Positions 36,776 through 49,700 are shown, counted from the stretch's first letter. The stretch: 64,000 bases of DNA from Xiphophorus maculatus (GCF_002775205.1 NC_036453.1:4553103-4617102), one strand, 5' to 3'. Notes: a model not told the origin generated them from the sequence alone. Numbers and translations: made by a program.

Positions 36776-37949
36776 TCAAAATAACATTCAATCCATGATG
36801 ATTGCATGTAAACATCTGGCCAGAATGATAACTTTCTGGTCAAACATTTACTATTCTATTTACTTAACTTGGTGCTAAGTGTTCAGAGAAGAATGCTCAA
36901 TAAAGAATAGTTGTCATTGTTAAATTAATGAAATACAAAGGACTAATAGCTTCCAGTGTGCAGCTCAGCTGTAGAAAAGCTAGAAGGTGTGAAATAATCA
37001 GAGCAAGTGGGAAAAGATAAAAAGTCAAGGGCTGACTTAAAAGGCGGCAGATATAAAATAAAGAGGTCTGTATGTTCCATTAGATATCTTTAGGTTGGCA
37101 GATAGAGACTTGGCCGCACTGTGTGTAGATTAATAGGAACAAAGGGATTTGGGAAAGTATGGCTATGGAAAGAAGAGGTCTTGTCTGCTCTATCAATTAT
37201 GCTTCTGGTATGTTTCTGGGGGTGTTTCTGTCTGAGAAAGAGGAGGGGCAAAAAACAGGCTGACTTATGAATTCAGCAGGCAAAGAGTGAAGGTTTGGGG
37301 GTAAAACACTGATATTCTGGAGGAGGACAATAGCTGCCTGATTAAAACAATCAGAATACAGATGTCAAGAAGGAGCTGGAAGGAGAAAAGGGACACATTG
37401 GATTAAAAAAGTTGAAGGTGGTGATGATAAGGTCTGATGGTGGTCCAAGAGAAACAGAGACAAGTTAGAAGACGTGAGCAAGAAGACCAAAAGGCTCTTT
37501 AGGTTCTCCAGGATCCAGAGGTTTTATGTTCTCCCTCTAGCTACAGTGGTTGTTACATAAGGGGAAAAGACTGCCGAATAATAACACTGTGTATATTGTG
37601 TTTGCCAGAACCAACACACCACATCCAGCCAGCTCATCTGCACAGAGAGAGCACAGGCGTCCAAGTTCGACTGTGGTTAATAACTGCTCCGGCTGCACTT
37701 AATGCATTACTTTTCCACCCTGTCATCTTTTGTTACAAGGCTGAGCAAGTGACTTTGTGCTGTCAGTTTGTAATTTGCATGACACATCTGTTGCTATCAG
37801 AACCACTGTGTCAAATCGGCATTAAGTCGCCCCAATTATTGTTGTGGCTGAGTCACATTTTCCAAACAAAGAAAAAAAAAGATCTTTTGTGGAGTCTTTC
37901 TCTTTTTCACTGAGTTTGCATGCTAATTTTACAATCCCTTTAACCTTTT

Positions 37950-38140
37950 CAAGTTTTGAAACATTGCAAAACCTTATTTATATATTTATATGTTAGTGGG
38001 ATTTTATGATGGACCAAAACAAGGTAATCACAGACTGGAAAATGATAAAGGATCATCTGACATTTTAAAATTAAGGATAAAAATAAAAATCTGAAAATGT
38101 GGCATGTGTTGTACTCATTGCCAGAAAGAAGTGGAGAGGT
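37950..38140. repeat. short Tc1-related fragment
   Basis: ACATTGCAAAACC, then GTGGGATTTTATGATGGACC, then ATAAAAATCTGAAAATGTGG follow the order of the subterminal sequence of fish Tc1 elements of the 35521 type. No coding part remains. Confidence 0.5.
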
Positions 38141-38149
38141 TCAGAGCAT

Positions 38150-39992
38150 GGTAATGTTCTAAAACAATAACCTAGACTTTGAACATCTAATCAAGCACGC
38201 TGGAAATGCAAAGAGAATAGCACAACTGATAGGATGTAGTGGGCCACCTAAATTAAAACATTTTAGTTCCTCTAACATAAGAAGTTTTGCAAACAATTTG
38301 TATTATTTTTAGCCTCTATATGTGCAAAGTTAATGGAGAAATGCCACAAAAAAAGCTTTTAAAGCAGCAACTGTGGCAAGTTGTGGTTCTACAAAGTACT
38401 GACTCAAATTAGGTGAGTAAAATGATTGGTACCCTTTTCAGAATTTTGTAAAAAAAAAAAAAAACACACAAAAAAACCAAATAAATATGGACAATATTTT
38501 GTTGATCTAGAACACTGAATCCTAATAAAAGACATTTCTGTAGGTGGTTGGAACAAGTTTGCTTTTGCTGGGCACTGCTAACTTCAACATGGAGTTTCCA
38601 GTTTCCTTCAAGGCTCAGGTCACAGCTATTGGTTTCATTTAATATTTTCCAGCTTTACTCTTCACTCAGGCAGAAGAAAAAATAAAGAGATTCGAGTTGT
38701 CTTTGGAAAAATGCAAATCCACTGTTTGACTTCCCACAATGTTGTTGATGGTGTTGAATAGTGTGGCGTCAGCAGAGATGCACCCCACAGGTCACTCCTG
38801 CTCCCTAGTCATGGAGAGGTCAAGCTGATGCACATCTGGCATTTCCTGTTTCCTCTCTTCCCTTTGCCCCCGAGTTATACTCACACACACACACACGCGT
38901 GCACACACACTGAGGAGTGTACATTAACATCTGTGCCTCTGTGGAGTTAATTTTTACCAGCAAGAGAATGAAGTCACCCACACTGTGTGCACATTTCAAC
39001 AGGTATTCCTGCTCCATAATGTTTCCATTGAGCAGTAAAAACTTCTAGCTGTCATGGACCAAAAGAGAGAGAAACAGAGAGTGAAAAAGCAAGAAGAGGA
39101 GGAGTGAGAAAAAGTTTATGAAGGGAATGTAAAGAAATTAAGACAAAATCAGTGAAGAAAAACTAAGAGGGGAAGACATTAGGGATGATCAAAAGTCTGG
39201 ATAACAAGGAAGAAGAGCAACAGAATTTCATTACCTGCCGAAGCTGACCGACACTTTTTAATATGCTCTGATGCAGCAAAAGCTCTTTATGTTTGTGTTT
39301 ATGTGTGTGCATACAGGACAAAGCATCATCATGTGGTTTTCATAGCTTCCTGAGGGCTTTCAATTCTCCAGCTACCCCATTCACCCCCAGCTTCCCAACA
39401 CACACACACACATCATCCTCTCCAGTGTTCTTTTAGATACTCACACATTTTACCAGCCCCCTCTTCCAAAAGCACACAATTGCCTTCAATAATTTTCCTC
39501 TACGTAGCCTTCCACCCCCACCTCAGTCCTCCCCAAGTCTGTCTCTCTGTCTGATGCTCAGTCTGAAAGTCAGCCTTGCAGAGGCAGGAGCCGGGATCAG
39601 ATATAGCACAGGGTTTCTGCTCCGGATATTTACTGAGTTCATTTATGGAACAATTCATCCTTCCTTCTGGGACCTGGATAACTGGACTGTATTTTCAATT
39701 TTGCAGGATTTAATTGGAGTTCATGCAGGGATTTGTTCATGTTTTAAAAAAGAAATTCTTTAAATTGTCAGCAGTACTGACAGCTTGAATGAAAGTTGGT
39801 CTGGTTTACACTGGAGGGGTCTTTCTCCGGTTAACATCATTTACAGATGCCTATTCTGATTTGAGAAAAAAATCTAAAATTTGGCTCAGTTTTAGAGGTT
39901 GATAAACAGTTTTTTCCATTGTTAGGATATTTATGTTAAAAAGTTGCTAAAATATACATGTTAGGTTATATTCCACCATTGCATTATTGACA
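38150..39992. other. intergenic region upstream of cd248
   Basis: No coding exon is supported. It contains an A-run (38450-38464), a CA-repeat (38880-38911) and a shorter CA tract near 39401. The less AT-rich stretch at about 39500-39780 just upstream of the first cd248 codons is the most likely place for its promoter and 5' UTR; I see no decisive TATA box. Confidence 0.35.
38880..38911. repeat. CA/TG microsatellite
   Basis: Interrupted CA dinucleotide tract with a central CGCGTG. Confidence 0.85.
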
Positions 39993-42900
39993 ATGCTAAA
40001 TATCAAAAGGAGTAGTAGCAGTTGCAGCAGCATGACTCTCCTGTATATCGTCTGGCTGCTGACAGTTTGTGTGGCTCCTGGGAGTCAGGGCCAGAGAATG
40101 AAGGAGCCTGATGGGGAGCAGCAAGTAGCTGAAGCCCAGCTGGGTGAGAAGGACGCCATCTGCAACCAGGAGGGATGCTTTGCCGTCTTCTTACAGAAGA
40201 AGGCCTTCAGGGAAGCTAGGCAGGCCTGCCTGGATCAAGGTGGAACCCTGGTGACGATGTACACTCGTGAAGCGGCGGGTGTGGTTCACAACCTGCTGTC
40301 AGGAACTGCTGTGCATGGATCAAGGGCCAGGCTTCGTCTCTGGATCGGGCTGCACCGACCTCCACGCCAGTGTTCAACCACAAAACCACTCAGAGGATTC
40401 GTCTGGGTCACAGGCAAAGTCTCACCTTTTTTGACTTTTGCAATTCACATATTTTGGTTCTTTTTTTTTATCAGTCATTCTGTTTAATGGGTAGCTACAG
40501 AGAAGCTCTGATTGGCACATGAAATGTTCAAGTTTTTCTAGAGGTCTGGCCTGCTGATTCCAAGGTTAACCAATTCCAGTTTATTCTTTCTGTGACACAT
40601 AAAGGAGGAAACTGCATTGCAAGTTTTTTACTAGAGGTAGTAGTTTTGATTCCAACAAGAACTACAATTTTATCCCAATTTAAGCAAATAAGCATACATA
40701 CCTATCCTTTTGTTGGTTTTAATCATAAAGCTGACTAGAACCAGTTGTTTTAGTCTCCTGCAGTTTTACCTTAGTAATAGCCATGGGTAGCATCATATTC
40801 TTTGCTCCTCAGAATACAGGCAGTGAAAACACATTTGGCATGTCATTAAAAGGACTTTAAAGACTTTGAAAACTTTTGCATGCCTTGCTACTGGTAAGCA
40901 ACCTAGTGGTAATGCACCAATTTGCCACACCCCATCCTGTCAGAAATTGACACTCAAGTCAGTTGGCTGAGCTTTGGGCTCCTGGTATGGTTAATCCATT
41001 ATCTTCTTTTATTTCTCAGACAGACTGGGTGCAACTTGGAGATTTTTACTCTTTTTGACCCCATTGTTACTCACCCAGTCTGATTTAGTCATTATACACA
41101 CTGACAGAAAACAGATGTGTCTCTCCTGGTAGAGAAAGGCATCCAGTTTTTAAGAGTTGTACAATCTGTTTACTTCTGTGATGCCGTCATGACTAAATAA
41201 CTCTAACTTACTCAAGTCAGCGCCTCGCCATGCAGACTTTTCTGGTTTTATTAATGCAAAATGACACATGATGACTGAAAATGTCTGACCCAAATGAGAG
41301 TATTTAATAAATCTAGGTTTTAAATACACCACTTTAATCAGATGCACTGTTTTAAGAGCATCTGTTTAAATCCTGCAGAGATCATCAATTTCTCCCAATT
41401 TAAGAGAAACTGATTCTACCTCCATAAATGGAAATAACAAGAGGACAAAAAGACCTGTTCCCACATAAATAATTGCATTTTAAACATTAGACTTATTTTT
41501 TATATGGGCGACATCTAGTGGTAAAAAATATGACTCTCACTCTTGCAGAATATGTCCCACATCAATAACCCCAATGGGCCCAAAGAGCGCAGGCATTTTA
41601 AAAATGCAATTGGATTAATTTGTTAGAAAATTAAACTCCAGACAAAGGTTATGTTGGCAATTTTCTCAAGGCGACTTAATGTTTTGATGCTATGTCAACC
41701 CAAAATCTGTCATAAAGCCTGAAAAGAAAGAAAAGGGCGACAAAAAAAAGTTACAGAAAATTACAACTCTAGCAAGTTAGATCCAAAGTAAGACTGAAAA
41801 CTAACTAGGGCTTTGTCCTTCTCTTCTAACAGGAAACCAGGAAGCTCAGTTCTCCAACTGGATCCGTAAAGAAATGCCCAACACTTGTGCAGTACCTCGC
41901 TGTGTGGCCATGACTGTGCATACGTCTGACGCCGCAGGAGAGAGCGGCGAGAATTTCCGTTGGGCTGAAGGACCTTGCGTCATGAAACTGGATGGATTTA
42001 TTTGCCAGTACACCTACAGCATGATGTGTTCACCCCTGAAGGATGAGGGTGGAGGTCCCGCTGTCTATGAAACCCCATTTCATTTCAAAAGTACCCAATT
42101 GACCCATGTGCCTTATGGGTCTGTAGCTGACATGCCATGTCCTACAGATAGCTCAACTCCAGATGCACCTTCCAGGGAATCAGCACTGTGTATTGAAAGA
42201 GATGATGGCACAGTGGGTTGGTTTACAGATGCCCCTCTTTGCTCTTCCGGTTCACCCAGACAAACCCAGGACTGGTGTAGCGGTGAGCATGAATGTGAGC
42301 AGCACTGCCAGAACAGGAATGAGGATTACTACTGTTTCTGCTCTGAGGGCTACATATTAAATGAAGATGGCTACAGCTGCAAGTTGGACCCTCTGAGCCA
42401 AACTGACCCTCCAGAGCTATCAGATTCTGCTTTTGCCACAGACAAGACCCCAGTCAATCGGATCTGTGTGGATATGGGTTGTGAATATGACTGCTCAATA
42501 ACATCTCGGAGCACTCGCTGCACCTGCCCCCCAGGCTACCAAATAGGTCCAGGTGGACGCAAGTGTTTGGATGTGGATGAATGCCAACAGCAGCCGTGTC
42601 CGCAACTTTGTGTCAACACTCCAGGCACATTTCACTGCACCTGTTACCCAGGATACCAGCCAGACAGTACAGATGAATGTGTGGACATAGACGAGTGCCT
42701 GGATGAAGGCACCTGTGCAGGGACTTGTCAGAACACTGAGGGTTCTTTCAACTGTCTGTGTGACCCTGGCTTTGTATCAAACAGTGAAGGAGAATGTATA
42801 GATTTGGATGAGTGCACAGAGTATTCACCTTGTGACCAGCAGTGTATTAACTTTGTTGGAGGGTACCAGTGCAACTGTAAACTTGGCTTTGAACTGAAGA

Positions 42901-43535
42901 AGGACGGACTTACCTGCCAACCTCCAACTTATGACGGAGAATATTCCACTCTGAACCCTGACCCCAGTATTTACGATGATCTGGATACTCCCTGGTCCAC
43001 TCTTGATCCCTTTTTCAAAGCTGATGTCAACTGGCTGACAGATTCCCCTCAGAGACCCACCCCTGACATGGCTCATCAGTCAGATAACCACCTAAACCAA
43101 TGGGATCACTTATCACCAAAGCAATACCAGACAGCCTCATCCCCAACCCAAAAGATGAGAACAGGCAACAACATTGAAGATGATACTCATACAGGAGGTG
43201 GCAACTCCAATGATCAGAAAGTAATTGAAATTGCAAAGAAGCCCACAAGTGGGACTGAGGAGGCTGAGACACCTAAAATAGACAGTACAGGTGAAACCAA
43301 TAGTACAACAGCGGTTAAAGACGGATCTGATGATGTGAAACGCAAGCATGACAAGAGCTGGCTACTGGTGGCTCTTCTCGTCCCTCTGTGCGTGTTCCTG
43401 GTGGTGATGTTGGCTTTGGGAATCGTCTACTGTACCAGCTGTGCAGTAGACAAGAGCCTCAGCTTTGCAGACTGCTATCGCTGGGTGCTCCCTGCAACAC
43501 CCCCAGAGAGGAGGGAAAGCAAAACCCACGCTTGA
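39993..43535 (+). CDS. cd248: endosialin (CD248), C-type lectin/EGF receptor
   Basis: Type I cell-surface glycoprotein, known in mammals from pericytes and stromal fibroblasts, binding matrix proteins. Two exons, 39993-40413 and 41833-43535, give 707 residues. Order: signal peptide (TLLYIVWLLTVCVAPGSQG; ATG at 39993 or the in-frame ATG at 40032), C-type lectin domain (about 45-200, LWIGLHRPP, GFVWVTG, FRWAEGPC), a CD248-type sushi segment (TPFHFKSTQLTHVPYGSVAD; about 205-275), five EGF modules (about 285-505), a Ser/Thr/Pro-containing stalk, a transmembrane helix (about 651-674) and a short tail. The membrane segment and tail (LLVALLVPLCVFLVV, GIVYC, DCYRWV) match human CD248 closely, against CD93 or thrombomodulin. 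Odd points: an intron in the lectin domain with a GC donor, five EGF modules against three in human, and a much shorter stalk. Confidence 0.9.
40414..41832 (+). other. GC-AG intron in cd248
   Basis: Donor CACAG|GCAAAGT at 40413/40414 and acceptor TTCTCTTCTAACAG at 41832. Only this junction restores the frame and gives the lectin-domain reading GFVWVTGNQEAQFSNW, which aligns with human RGFTWTTGDQDTAFTNW. The nearest GT (40419-40420) would shift the frame. Confidence 0.85.
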
Positions 43536-43707
43536 ACTCTCTCATTAACAACAAAAACAATTTCTTTACATGTTTGTTAACATTATTTTGGTTTCTGGTG
43601 ACAAATTTGCTCACTAAATGTACAATCTGGATTTCATACCAAGGACTGATTTCATACTTTTTGCTGCACAGCCTTTGTAAATAGCTGACTATCATTTTCA
43701 CAAATTC

Positions 43708-43713
43708 AATAAA
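43708..43713 (+). terminator. cd248 polyadenylation signal
   Basis: AATAAA 172 bp after the stop codon at 43533-43535, followed by an A-rich run. Confidence 0.6.
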
Positions 43714-43914
43714 ATAAAAAAAAAAACTGATTCAACACAGCGTGGTCTTTAAAATAAAAATGATAATGTCCAGCCACTTGGCATTACTTTCTTGTTAAAT
43801 TTATTGACTGTAAATCAGAAAATTTGGAGTCAAGTTTGAAAATGGAATAAAACTAGTGGACTTCTAGCATAGTTAGTCAAGTGGTTCTGCAATGAATATT
43901 TAAATCATTATTAT

Positions 43915-44300
43915 TGTGGCGAACACGCAGGGTTGTTGCTGCTGTTAGGAGCTGATGAGCAGTAATTGGGTTCACCTGTGTGGGAGGGGATAAAAGGGAA
44001 CAGGAGTGGAGACAAGAGAGACTCATTTGTTGTTGTGCTGTTTAGCTGGGCACCAGGTGGGAGCGTGCTGTTTGCAGTGACTAGCACTGCCAGCCATGAA
44101 GACATTCGCTGAGTTAAGCAGGGGAGCTGTTTCTGTGTCAGGAGGAGAGGCCTGGGCTGGCCTTGGATGCCAGCTCTCAGTTGTTGCCATTTTGAGTCCC
44201 TCTTAAAACATTTTATATCTTCTAACATAAATAAAGCTTTACCCTTTTCATTAAAGTAAACAGCTCTTGTTAATTATTCTCTGCCGCAAAAGACATTACA
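43915..44300 (+). mobile_element. likely solo LTR, about 386 bp
   Basis: Begins TGTGGCG and ends GACATTACA, so TG...CA, and is flanked by a 4-bp repeat TTAT at 43911-43914 and 44301-44304. It holds a TATA-like GGATAAAAGG near 43988 and an AATAAA near 44230, in the order of a + strand LTR. The composition is clearly less AT-rich than its surroundings. No internal retroelement sequence is attached. A fossil; the family (Gypsy-type) is an inference. Confidence 0.5.
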
Positions 44301-44373
44301 TTATGTTTGCAATGGACAGTTATTCTCAGAGAAGTTTGTCAAATATTTACACAGGAAATTGACAGGATGTGTT

Positions 44374-44407
44374 ACAGAACAAATAAAAATATCTTTATTT
44401 GTTCTGT
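44374..44407. repeat. 14-bp perfect hairpin at duplication edge
   Basis: Arms 44374-44387 (ACAGAACAAATAAA) and 44394-44407 are exact reverse complements around a 6-nt loop. The right arm coincides with the first bases of the direct repeat shared with 51294. Confidence 0.8.
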
Positions 44408-44993
44408 AAAATAGGCTGACAGAAACAATTAAAAGTCAAATAAATGGTATTGACTGTAATATTCTTGCTTTTCACGTCACTCCACCCATCTGTAGGACGA
44501 TCACCCACTGCCTCCTTCCTTTATTTAACATTTAAGTAAGCATCTGATTCAATGTAAATAACCAGCCAATACTAATGCAACCGCCTTAAGAATCATAAAG
44601 AAACAGTTTCACGATGTGCTATTACAATTTGAAACTTTTTTAAAGTATTAGAAGTCTGCTTTAGTCTTGCCTGACGTCAACGAGGTAGTAACCGAACAGG
44701 AACCCGAATATCTTGATTGAAACTATGAATTTCGTTTGGTCCTCAAATGCAGCATTATGTAGAGCAGCGTTGTTTAAGAGCGCCTTATAAAAAGCGGCTA
44801 AGAAATCCGTGAGTGTATATATTTATGTATTTTTATTTTTAATTGAACGGCTTAGAGTTCACTTGAGAAAACACGACGCATTTGTAGGTTTAACAGAGTC
44901 TTTTTGTTTTGCGTTGTTGGTCATTAAACGAGCTAGCAACCGGGCTGCATGTAGCAGGCACGTGGCACAGATGACACGTGCAGGGATAAACTA
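44394..44993 (+). repeat. direct repeat, copy 1
   Basis: Aligns over about 600 bp with 51294-51901 in the same orientation, with scattered substitutions and small indels. Best shared blocks: TCTGCTTTAGTCTTGCCTGA, then CGTCAACGAGGTAGTAACCG, and TTTTTGTTTTGCGTTGTTGG. The middle (44740-44810) differs most and here holds TTATAAAAAGC. CCAAT (AACCAGCCAAT), a CRE-like TGACGTCA and a GT donor-like CCGTGAGT suggest an old promoter plus first exon, but no following exon is recognisable. Confidence 0.8.
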
Positions 44994-45710
44994 CAACTTG
45001 GAGCATAAAGATCCACAAAGAGGATGATGCTATGGGATGAGGCCGGTTGTGAATCGTCTCATGTAATGAGAAATGTCGAGCCTCACATTAATCTTCCATG
45101 GCCGAAATAAATAAAACACAAATGAATAAATTCAACAGCATTTAATTTTCCTGATGACTCACAGACGAAGGTATTAATATTGTCACATAAAACTCTTACA
45201 CTGATCATAATACCTTGAAGAAAATACATTTTTTAGATTGGGTTTTCAATAATTAAAGTGATCTTAAAATGTTTTAAACTTTGAACTGCAAACAAATGCT
45301 ACAATTCGTCAAGTCGGAGGGTAATAAAACAACAAAGTTAATCTGTATTGTTACATAAATAAGTGGATTTCCCGTTAACTTCATGCATTTGTTGTCAATC
45401 CAATAACATTCGACCCAAATTCAAACACCACTTCAGGTGGACAAACCCGTGTAAACCACTACAATTGTTCACTGCAAACTTATAATGCACTCGATTCACT
45501 GCAGAATGATTACATACAATCCAAACTCAAGATCACACACCAAACAGGATTGGGTCTGAGATATTTAGGATTAACAGCGATATGGAATGTGTGTATTTCA
45601 GGAAGTGACCCAAAGACAAGACGCAGGACATACAAACACAAAACAAATGGAAAATTGTTAGCCCGCCCTCACAAAGACTAAGGGAAGACAAACGATCCAA
45701 AGCTGGGTGG

Positions 45711-46056
45711 TGTCATGAAATGCGGTGTGTGAGGTGGTGAGGCAGACGCAGATGACCCCAGGTAGATGTGAGAAAATGATCTTTTAATGATGAAAATAGT
45801 CCACAAAACCAGGCAGCACGACTGAGCGGAAGCCAGGGCTCAACGTCGGTAGCAACAGGCTAAACGAAGGGACAGCAAGACAGACTGGTGCATACGACAC
45901 GCACAAACGACTGCAAGACAAGGACCCAACAAGGACACAAATACACAGAGGGTAATCACAGAAACGAGACACACCTGGGAATGATCAAGGGGAGAACAGG
46001 ACAACACGGAGACACAGAAAACTCTAAATAAACACAGAAAAACACAGATCCTGACA
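45711..46056 (-). mobile_element. solo LTR with 5-bp target duplication
   Basis: Starts TGTCATG and ends CTGACA, flanked by GGTGG at 45706-45710 and 46057-46061. It is the same LTR family as 48179-48507 (shared AGCGGAAGCCAGGGCTC, AAGGGGAGAACAGGACAAC). The orientation is taken from that copy, whose polypurine tract marks the minus strand. No internal sequence remains, as expected after recombination between two LTRs. Confidence 0.8.
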
Positions 46057-46791
46057 GGTGGACTAACAAAAATAAAGAAAATCAAACTGTAAAGGACAGC
46101 AGGAAGCAGTGATAGAACTGTAAAAACAAAAATTAACTAAATGCTTATGAAATCACTTTAATTACATTAAAAACTCTACACTGCATTGCATAAACCAACA
46201 CTAAGTCATATTTGAAAGATCTGGTGTAGCCCTACCATAAAAATCAACAATATAAAAAACAAAAACATACCTTTCAATCTAATTAAACAGACAAACGTAT
46301 AAAGCCACCTGTGGCGTTGAACAACCACACACCCCGGCAACGCTACCACCGGAACGTCACTAACAGTGTGGCCCTGTATAAAAACACCACATCAGCACAT
46401 ACATATTGTGGTGCCACCTGTTACACAATGAAGTGCAACAAAGACTGAAGATCACAAACCTGATTCACTACAGCAGACTCTGTGAAAACAGAGGATTTGT
46501 GGCTATGGTTCCCCAGCTTTCTGGAAGCGCATGGCAATCCACTAGCACAGTTCCTCCAACCCTGCTCCTTCACCTGTGGTCAGCACACAGTTTAGAACTT
46601 CGCCATAATCATGATGTTTGTCATCCATGTAGCCATCTCAGAAATTCCACCAGCAAGTTTCTAGATGGTCTGTTTGGTAAAAACAACAACAAAAACCCCA
46701 ATTATTATCTGATTATAATTTGGAATGCAAATTATAATCAGAATGGAGAAATAAGAGGTGTTTTACTATACCTTTTTGATTTAGTCAAGCT

Positions 46792-49700
46792 TTAAAATTC
46801 TGCCGTATTTGATGTGATGACACCCTTCATCTTGGACAAGTGACCAAGTATTTTGTTGGCATGCAGAGTCTCAAACCACTGTGCAAGAGGAAAGGGGATA
46901 AACTGGTGGATTCTGAGATCACGTCATGGCTCCTAGCTAGGGCGCTCTTCTTTTTGTGAAGCTCAGTCAAACAGATACTCGATGGTGCGTTTTGCCCACT
47001 CCTCACTGTGCAGTGCTTTTAATGTTTGCCTTATATAACTGGAGCTATTTCCAACAGTTCGTAGTCTCAGCAAAGTCACACACCTTTTGTCCAGAGCCAC
47101 TTGTGTGGTAAGAACTAATTTAGCACCTTAGTGCCCCATGATCAAACTTGAATCGTGCATTTACTGCATCACAAATAATCTCCCCCAATCAAATTACTGT
47201 TAATTCTGAATTACTGAATTACTATACTATTGATAGTATCAGTTTTGAGAGGGCCAACAAAATTATAGAAGACACAAATAAATGATCAGTTTACATTTAT
47301 TCACTCTTACACAACTACATTCACAGAGGACTAACAATATACCTCGACATGTATAAAGCAGCACCTAAAGGCTCACTAAAAACATACAGATAGTAACAGA
47401 GAGAACTTCAGATCACACATTTGTCATCTGTCAGCCATAAACTCAGCCTATCCAAGTGCAAACCAAAATAAAGGAAGTGTCAAACACTTCCATTAATTTT
47501 CTTTACTCTGTATTCGTTTTTTGTAGTGTTTATTATTAATCTACTTCAAAACTGTTCTCCCTCAAAATATATTTTAAATATAGAATATAAAACTATCAGT
47601 GAGCTGAGCCAGAACACCCTTCAATATTCTTAGTGCAACCTCATATGCACTGATAAAAATAGCTCCACATTTAGCAAAGATAAAACCAACTGCTTGAATT
47701 TCTATCCCCTGAAAACTGGAAACTCACAAAAAACAAAATTTTTTACAGAAAAAAAACATTATCAAAAATAGGTAGAAAGACCAAAACATATTTTAGTGTA
47801 TATATCAACAAAGCTTAATAATATGTAATTTTTCTGTAGCTAAACACAGAATAACACAGATTTCATTTGACAGCAAATTCCAGCAATATAAAGAAACAGA
47901 GTTATTTCACTGAAAGTTAAGTATTTAACTATAAGGTGATTTAGCTTCATAAAAAATTGAGGTCACAAGAAAGTTATGTTTATCAAAAAAAGGTTTCACC
48001 GTTGTTTGTAATATTACATGCACTATTCTGTAACAAAGAGGGATAAAGACCAATACAGTTATTAACTAAGCCCTCATAAGATGGCAGTCGTCCTTTCAAA
48101 GTTTACAAACAATTCTGGGCTTTAAAACAAAAATGATGAGATGATATTAAAAGATGAAAACTAATAAGAAAATCTTTCTGTCACGATTTGGTGGTGAGAG
48201 GTGGTGAGGCAGACGCTGTAGACCCAGGTAAGATGAATAGTAGATTTTAATAATGAAACACACAGTCCAGCAACGGGCAGCACGGCCGAGCGGAAGCCAG
48301 GGCTCGACGCCGGTAGCAACCGTAAACACGACTGGAACACGAAAGACAGACCGACGAGGACGCAGACACACAGGTGGCACTAAATACACACGGGGTAATT
48401 AGGGAACGAGAAACACCTGGGAGTAATCAAGGGGAGAACAGGACAACATGGAGACACAGAGACACCGAAAACCCGAAATCAACACACAGAAAACACAGAA
48501 CATGACAGTACCCCCCCCCCCCTCCCTCAAGGGCGGCTACCAGACGCCCAAAAAACACAACAAGGGTGGGTGGACGGGGGGCCAGAGTCCTTTGTGTAGA
48601 TCCCAGAGTGATGCATCTTGGTGTTGCATTGATGACACTTCAGAGAAATACCCCACATCCGCATAGGTGCCCATAAAAACATCCTCTGCCTGAAGTAGAC
48701 CAGGGGATCTGGAGGTGCATTCATTATCTTTGGTAGACGGGGTGGATGAAACCAGTTTTGTGAGAAGTGTTGTTTAAACTGTCCAGTAGGATTATAAAGG
48801 CACTGTGCAATCCATTGCTGGTCTGCTGGCTTGATGACCCGCAAAAACTGCTTGGGAAGAAAGCTGACCCAATTCACCTCCGGAGGCCTAAGGTGGGGAA
48901 TAGATGAAGAAGCAACTGAAGGAGTTGGGGTGTTGCACTGTTGCAAGGCACTGTTGTGGCTGAAGTGCTGGTATCTGGGGAGGTGTTGCTGGTTTCTGGG
49001 GAGATGCTGCTGGTTTATGGGGAAGTATTGATGGTTTCTGGGGAGATGCTGCTGGTTTCTGGGGTGAAGTTGCTGGTATCCCATGTTGTAGTTTAAATGC
49101 TTGATATTGGTCTGGCATAGATGGTGATGTTTTGCCTGGTGGCTCATGACCTTCTTCAATATGATGAAGCAAACCAACTGCACCCGTGACCTTTTTCCCA
49201 CAATGTTCACAACATTGCTCTGCATGAAAGTCAGATAAATGTTCAGAGAAAAGTTCCACGTTGACGTCTTCACTACATAATGCACACTTTATCTGATTTG
49301 GAGTTTGACTGACTGACATAGTGGGAAGTTGGCAGCTCCCTGAACTTGAGCTCCTCTGCGCTATCTGGTCAGCTGGAACTGTGCCTACACTTGAAATGTT
49401 TTGTGTGGCTGGATCTGCTGCAGCTTCAACTATGCTTGAGCTCCTGTGCATAGCAGGATTAACTGTTTTTAAAGCTGAACTGGTTTGTGGGGTTGAATCT
49501 GCTGTAGCCCTAGGTACACCTGTGCTGCTCCCTGCACCTGGCATGCTTTCTGCTTCAATCCCTGTTGTATTTGCCTGCTCAGCTGACTGTAGAAAAACAA
49601 CATTAAATAAACTTGTGTAATAAATCATTAAATTCTTTCCAGTGTTCTATAGCCATTTCGAATTATTGTCTGTTTTTGTCTTACATATTAAGATAGGTAA

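Noticed and set aside
39987-39992. Start of cd248 at a TTG codon
   Set aside because: A non-ATG start is unnecessary; ATG follows at 39993 and another at 40032.
40414-40420. A GT donor at 40419 for cd248
   Set aside because: It shifts the frame against exon 2 and destroys the lectin-domain match; the GC donor at 40414 fits.
43915-44300. A small host exon or gene in the GC-richer block after cd248
   Set aside because: TG...CA ends, a flanking 4-bp repeat and TATA/polyA order fit a solo LTR better, and the frames there lack splice sites and domains.
48831-49620. Plus-strand open frames opposite the DUF6729-like pieces
   Set aside because: They are antisense to the cysteine-cluster and PQKP-repeat coding sequence, whose splice sites and motifs lie on the minus strand.
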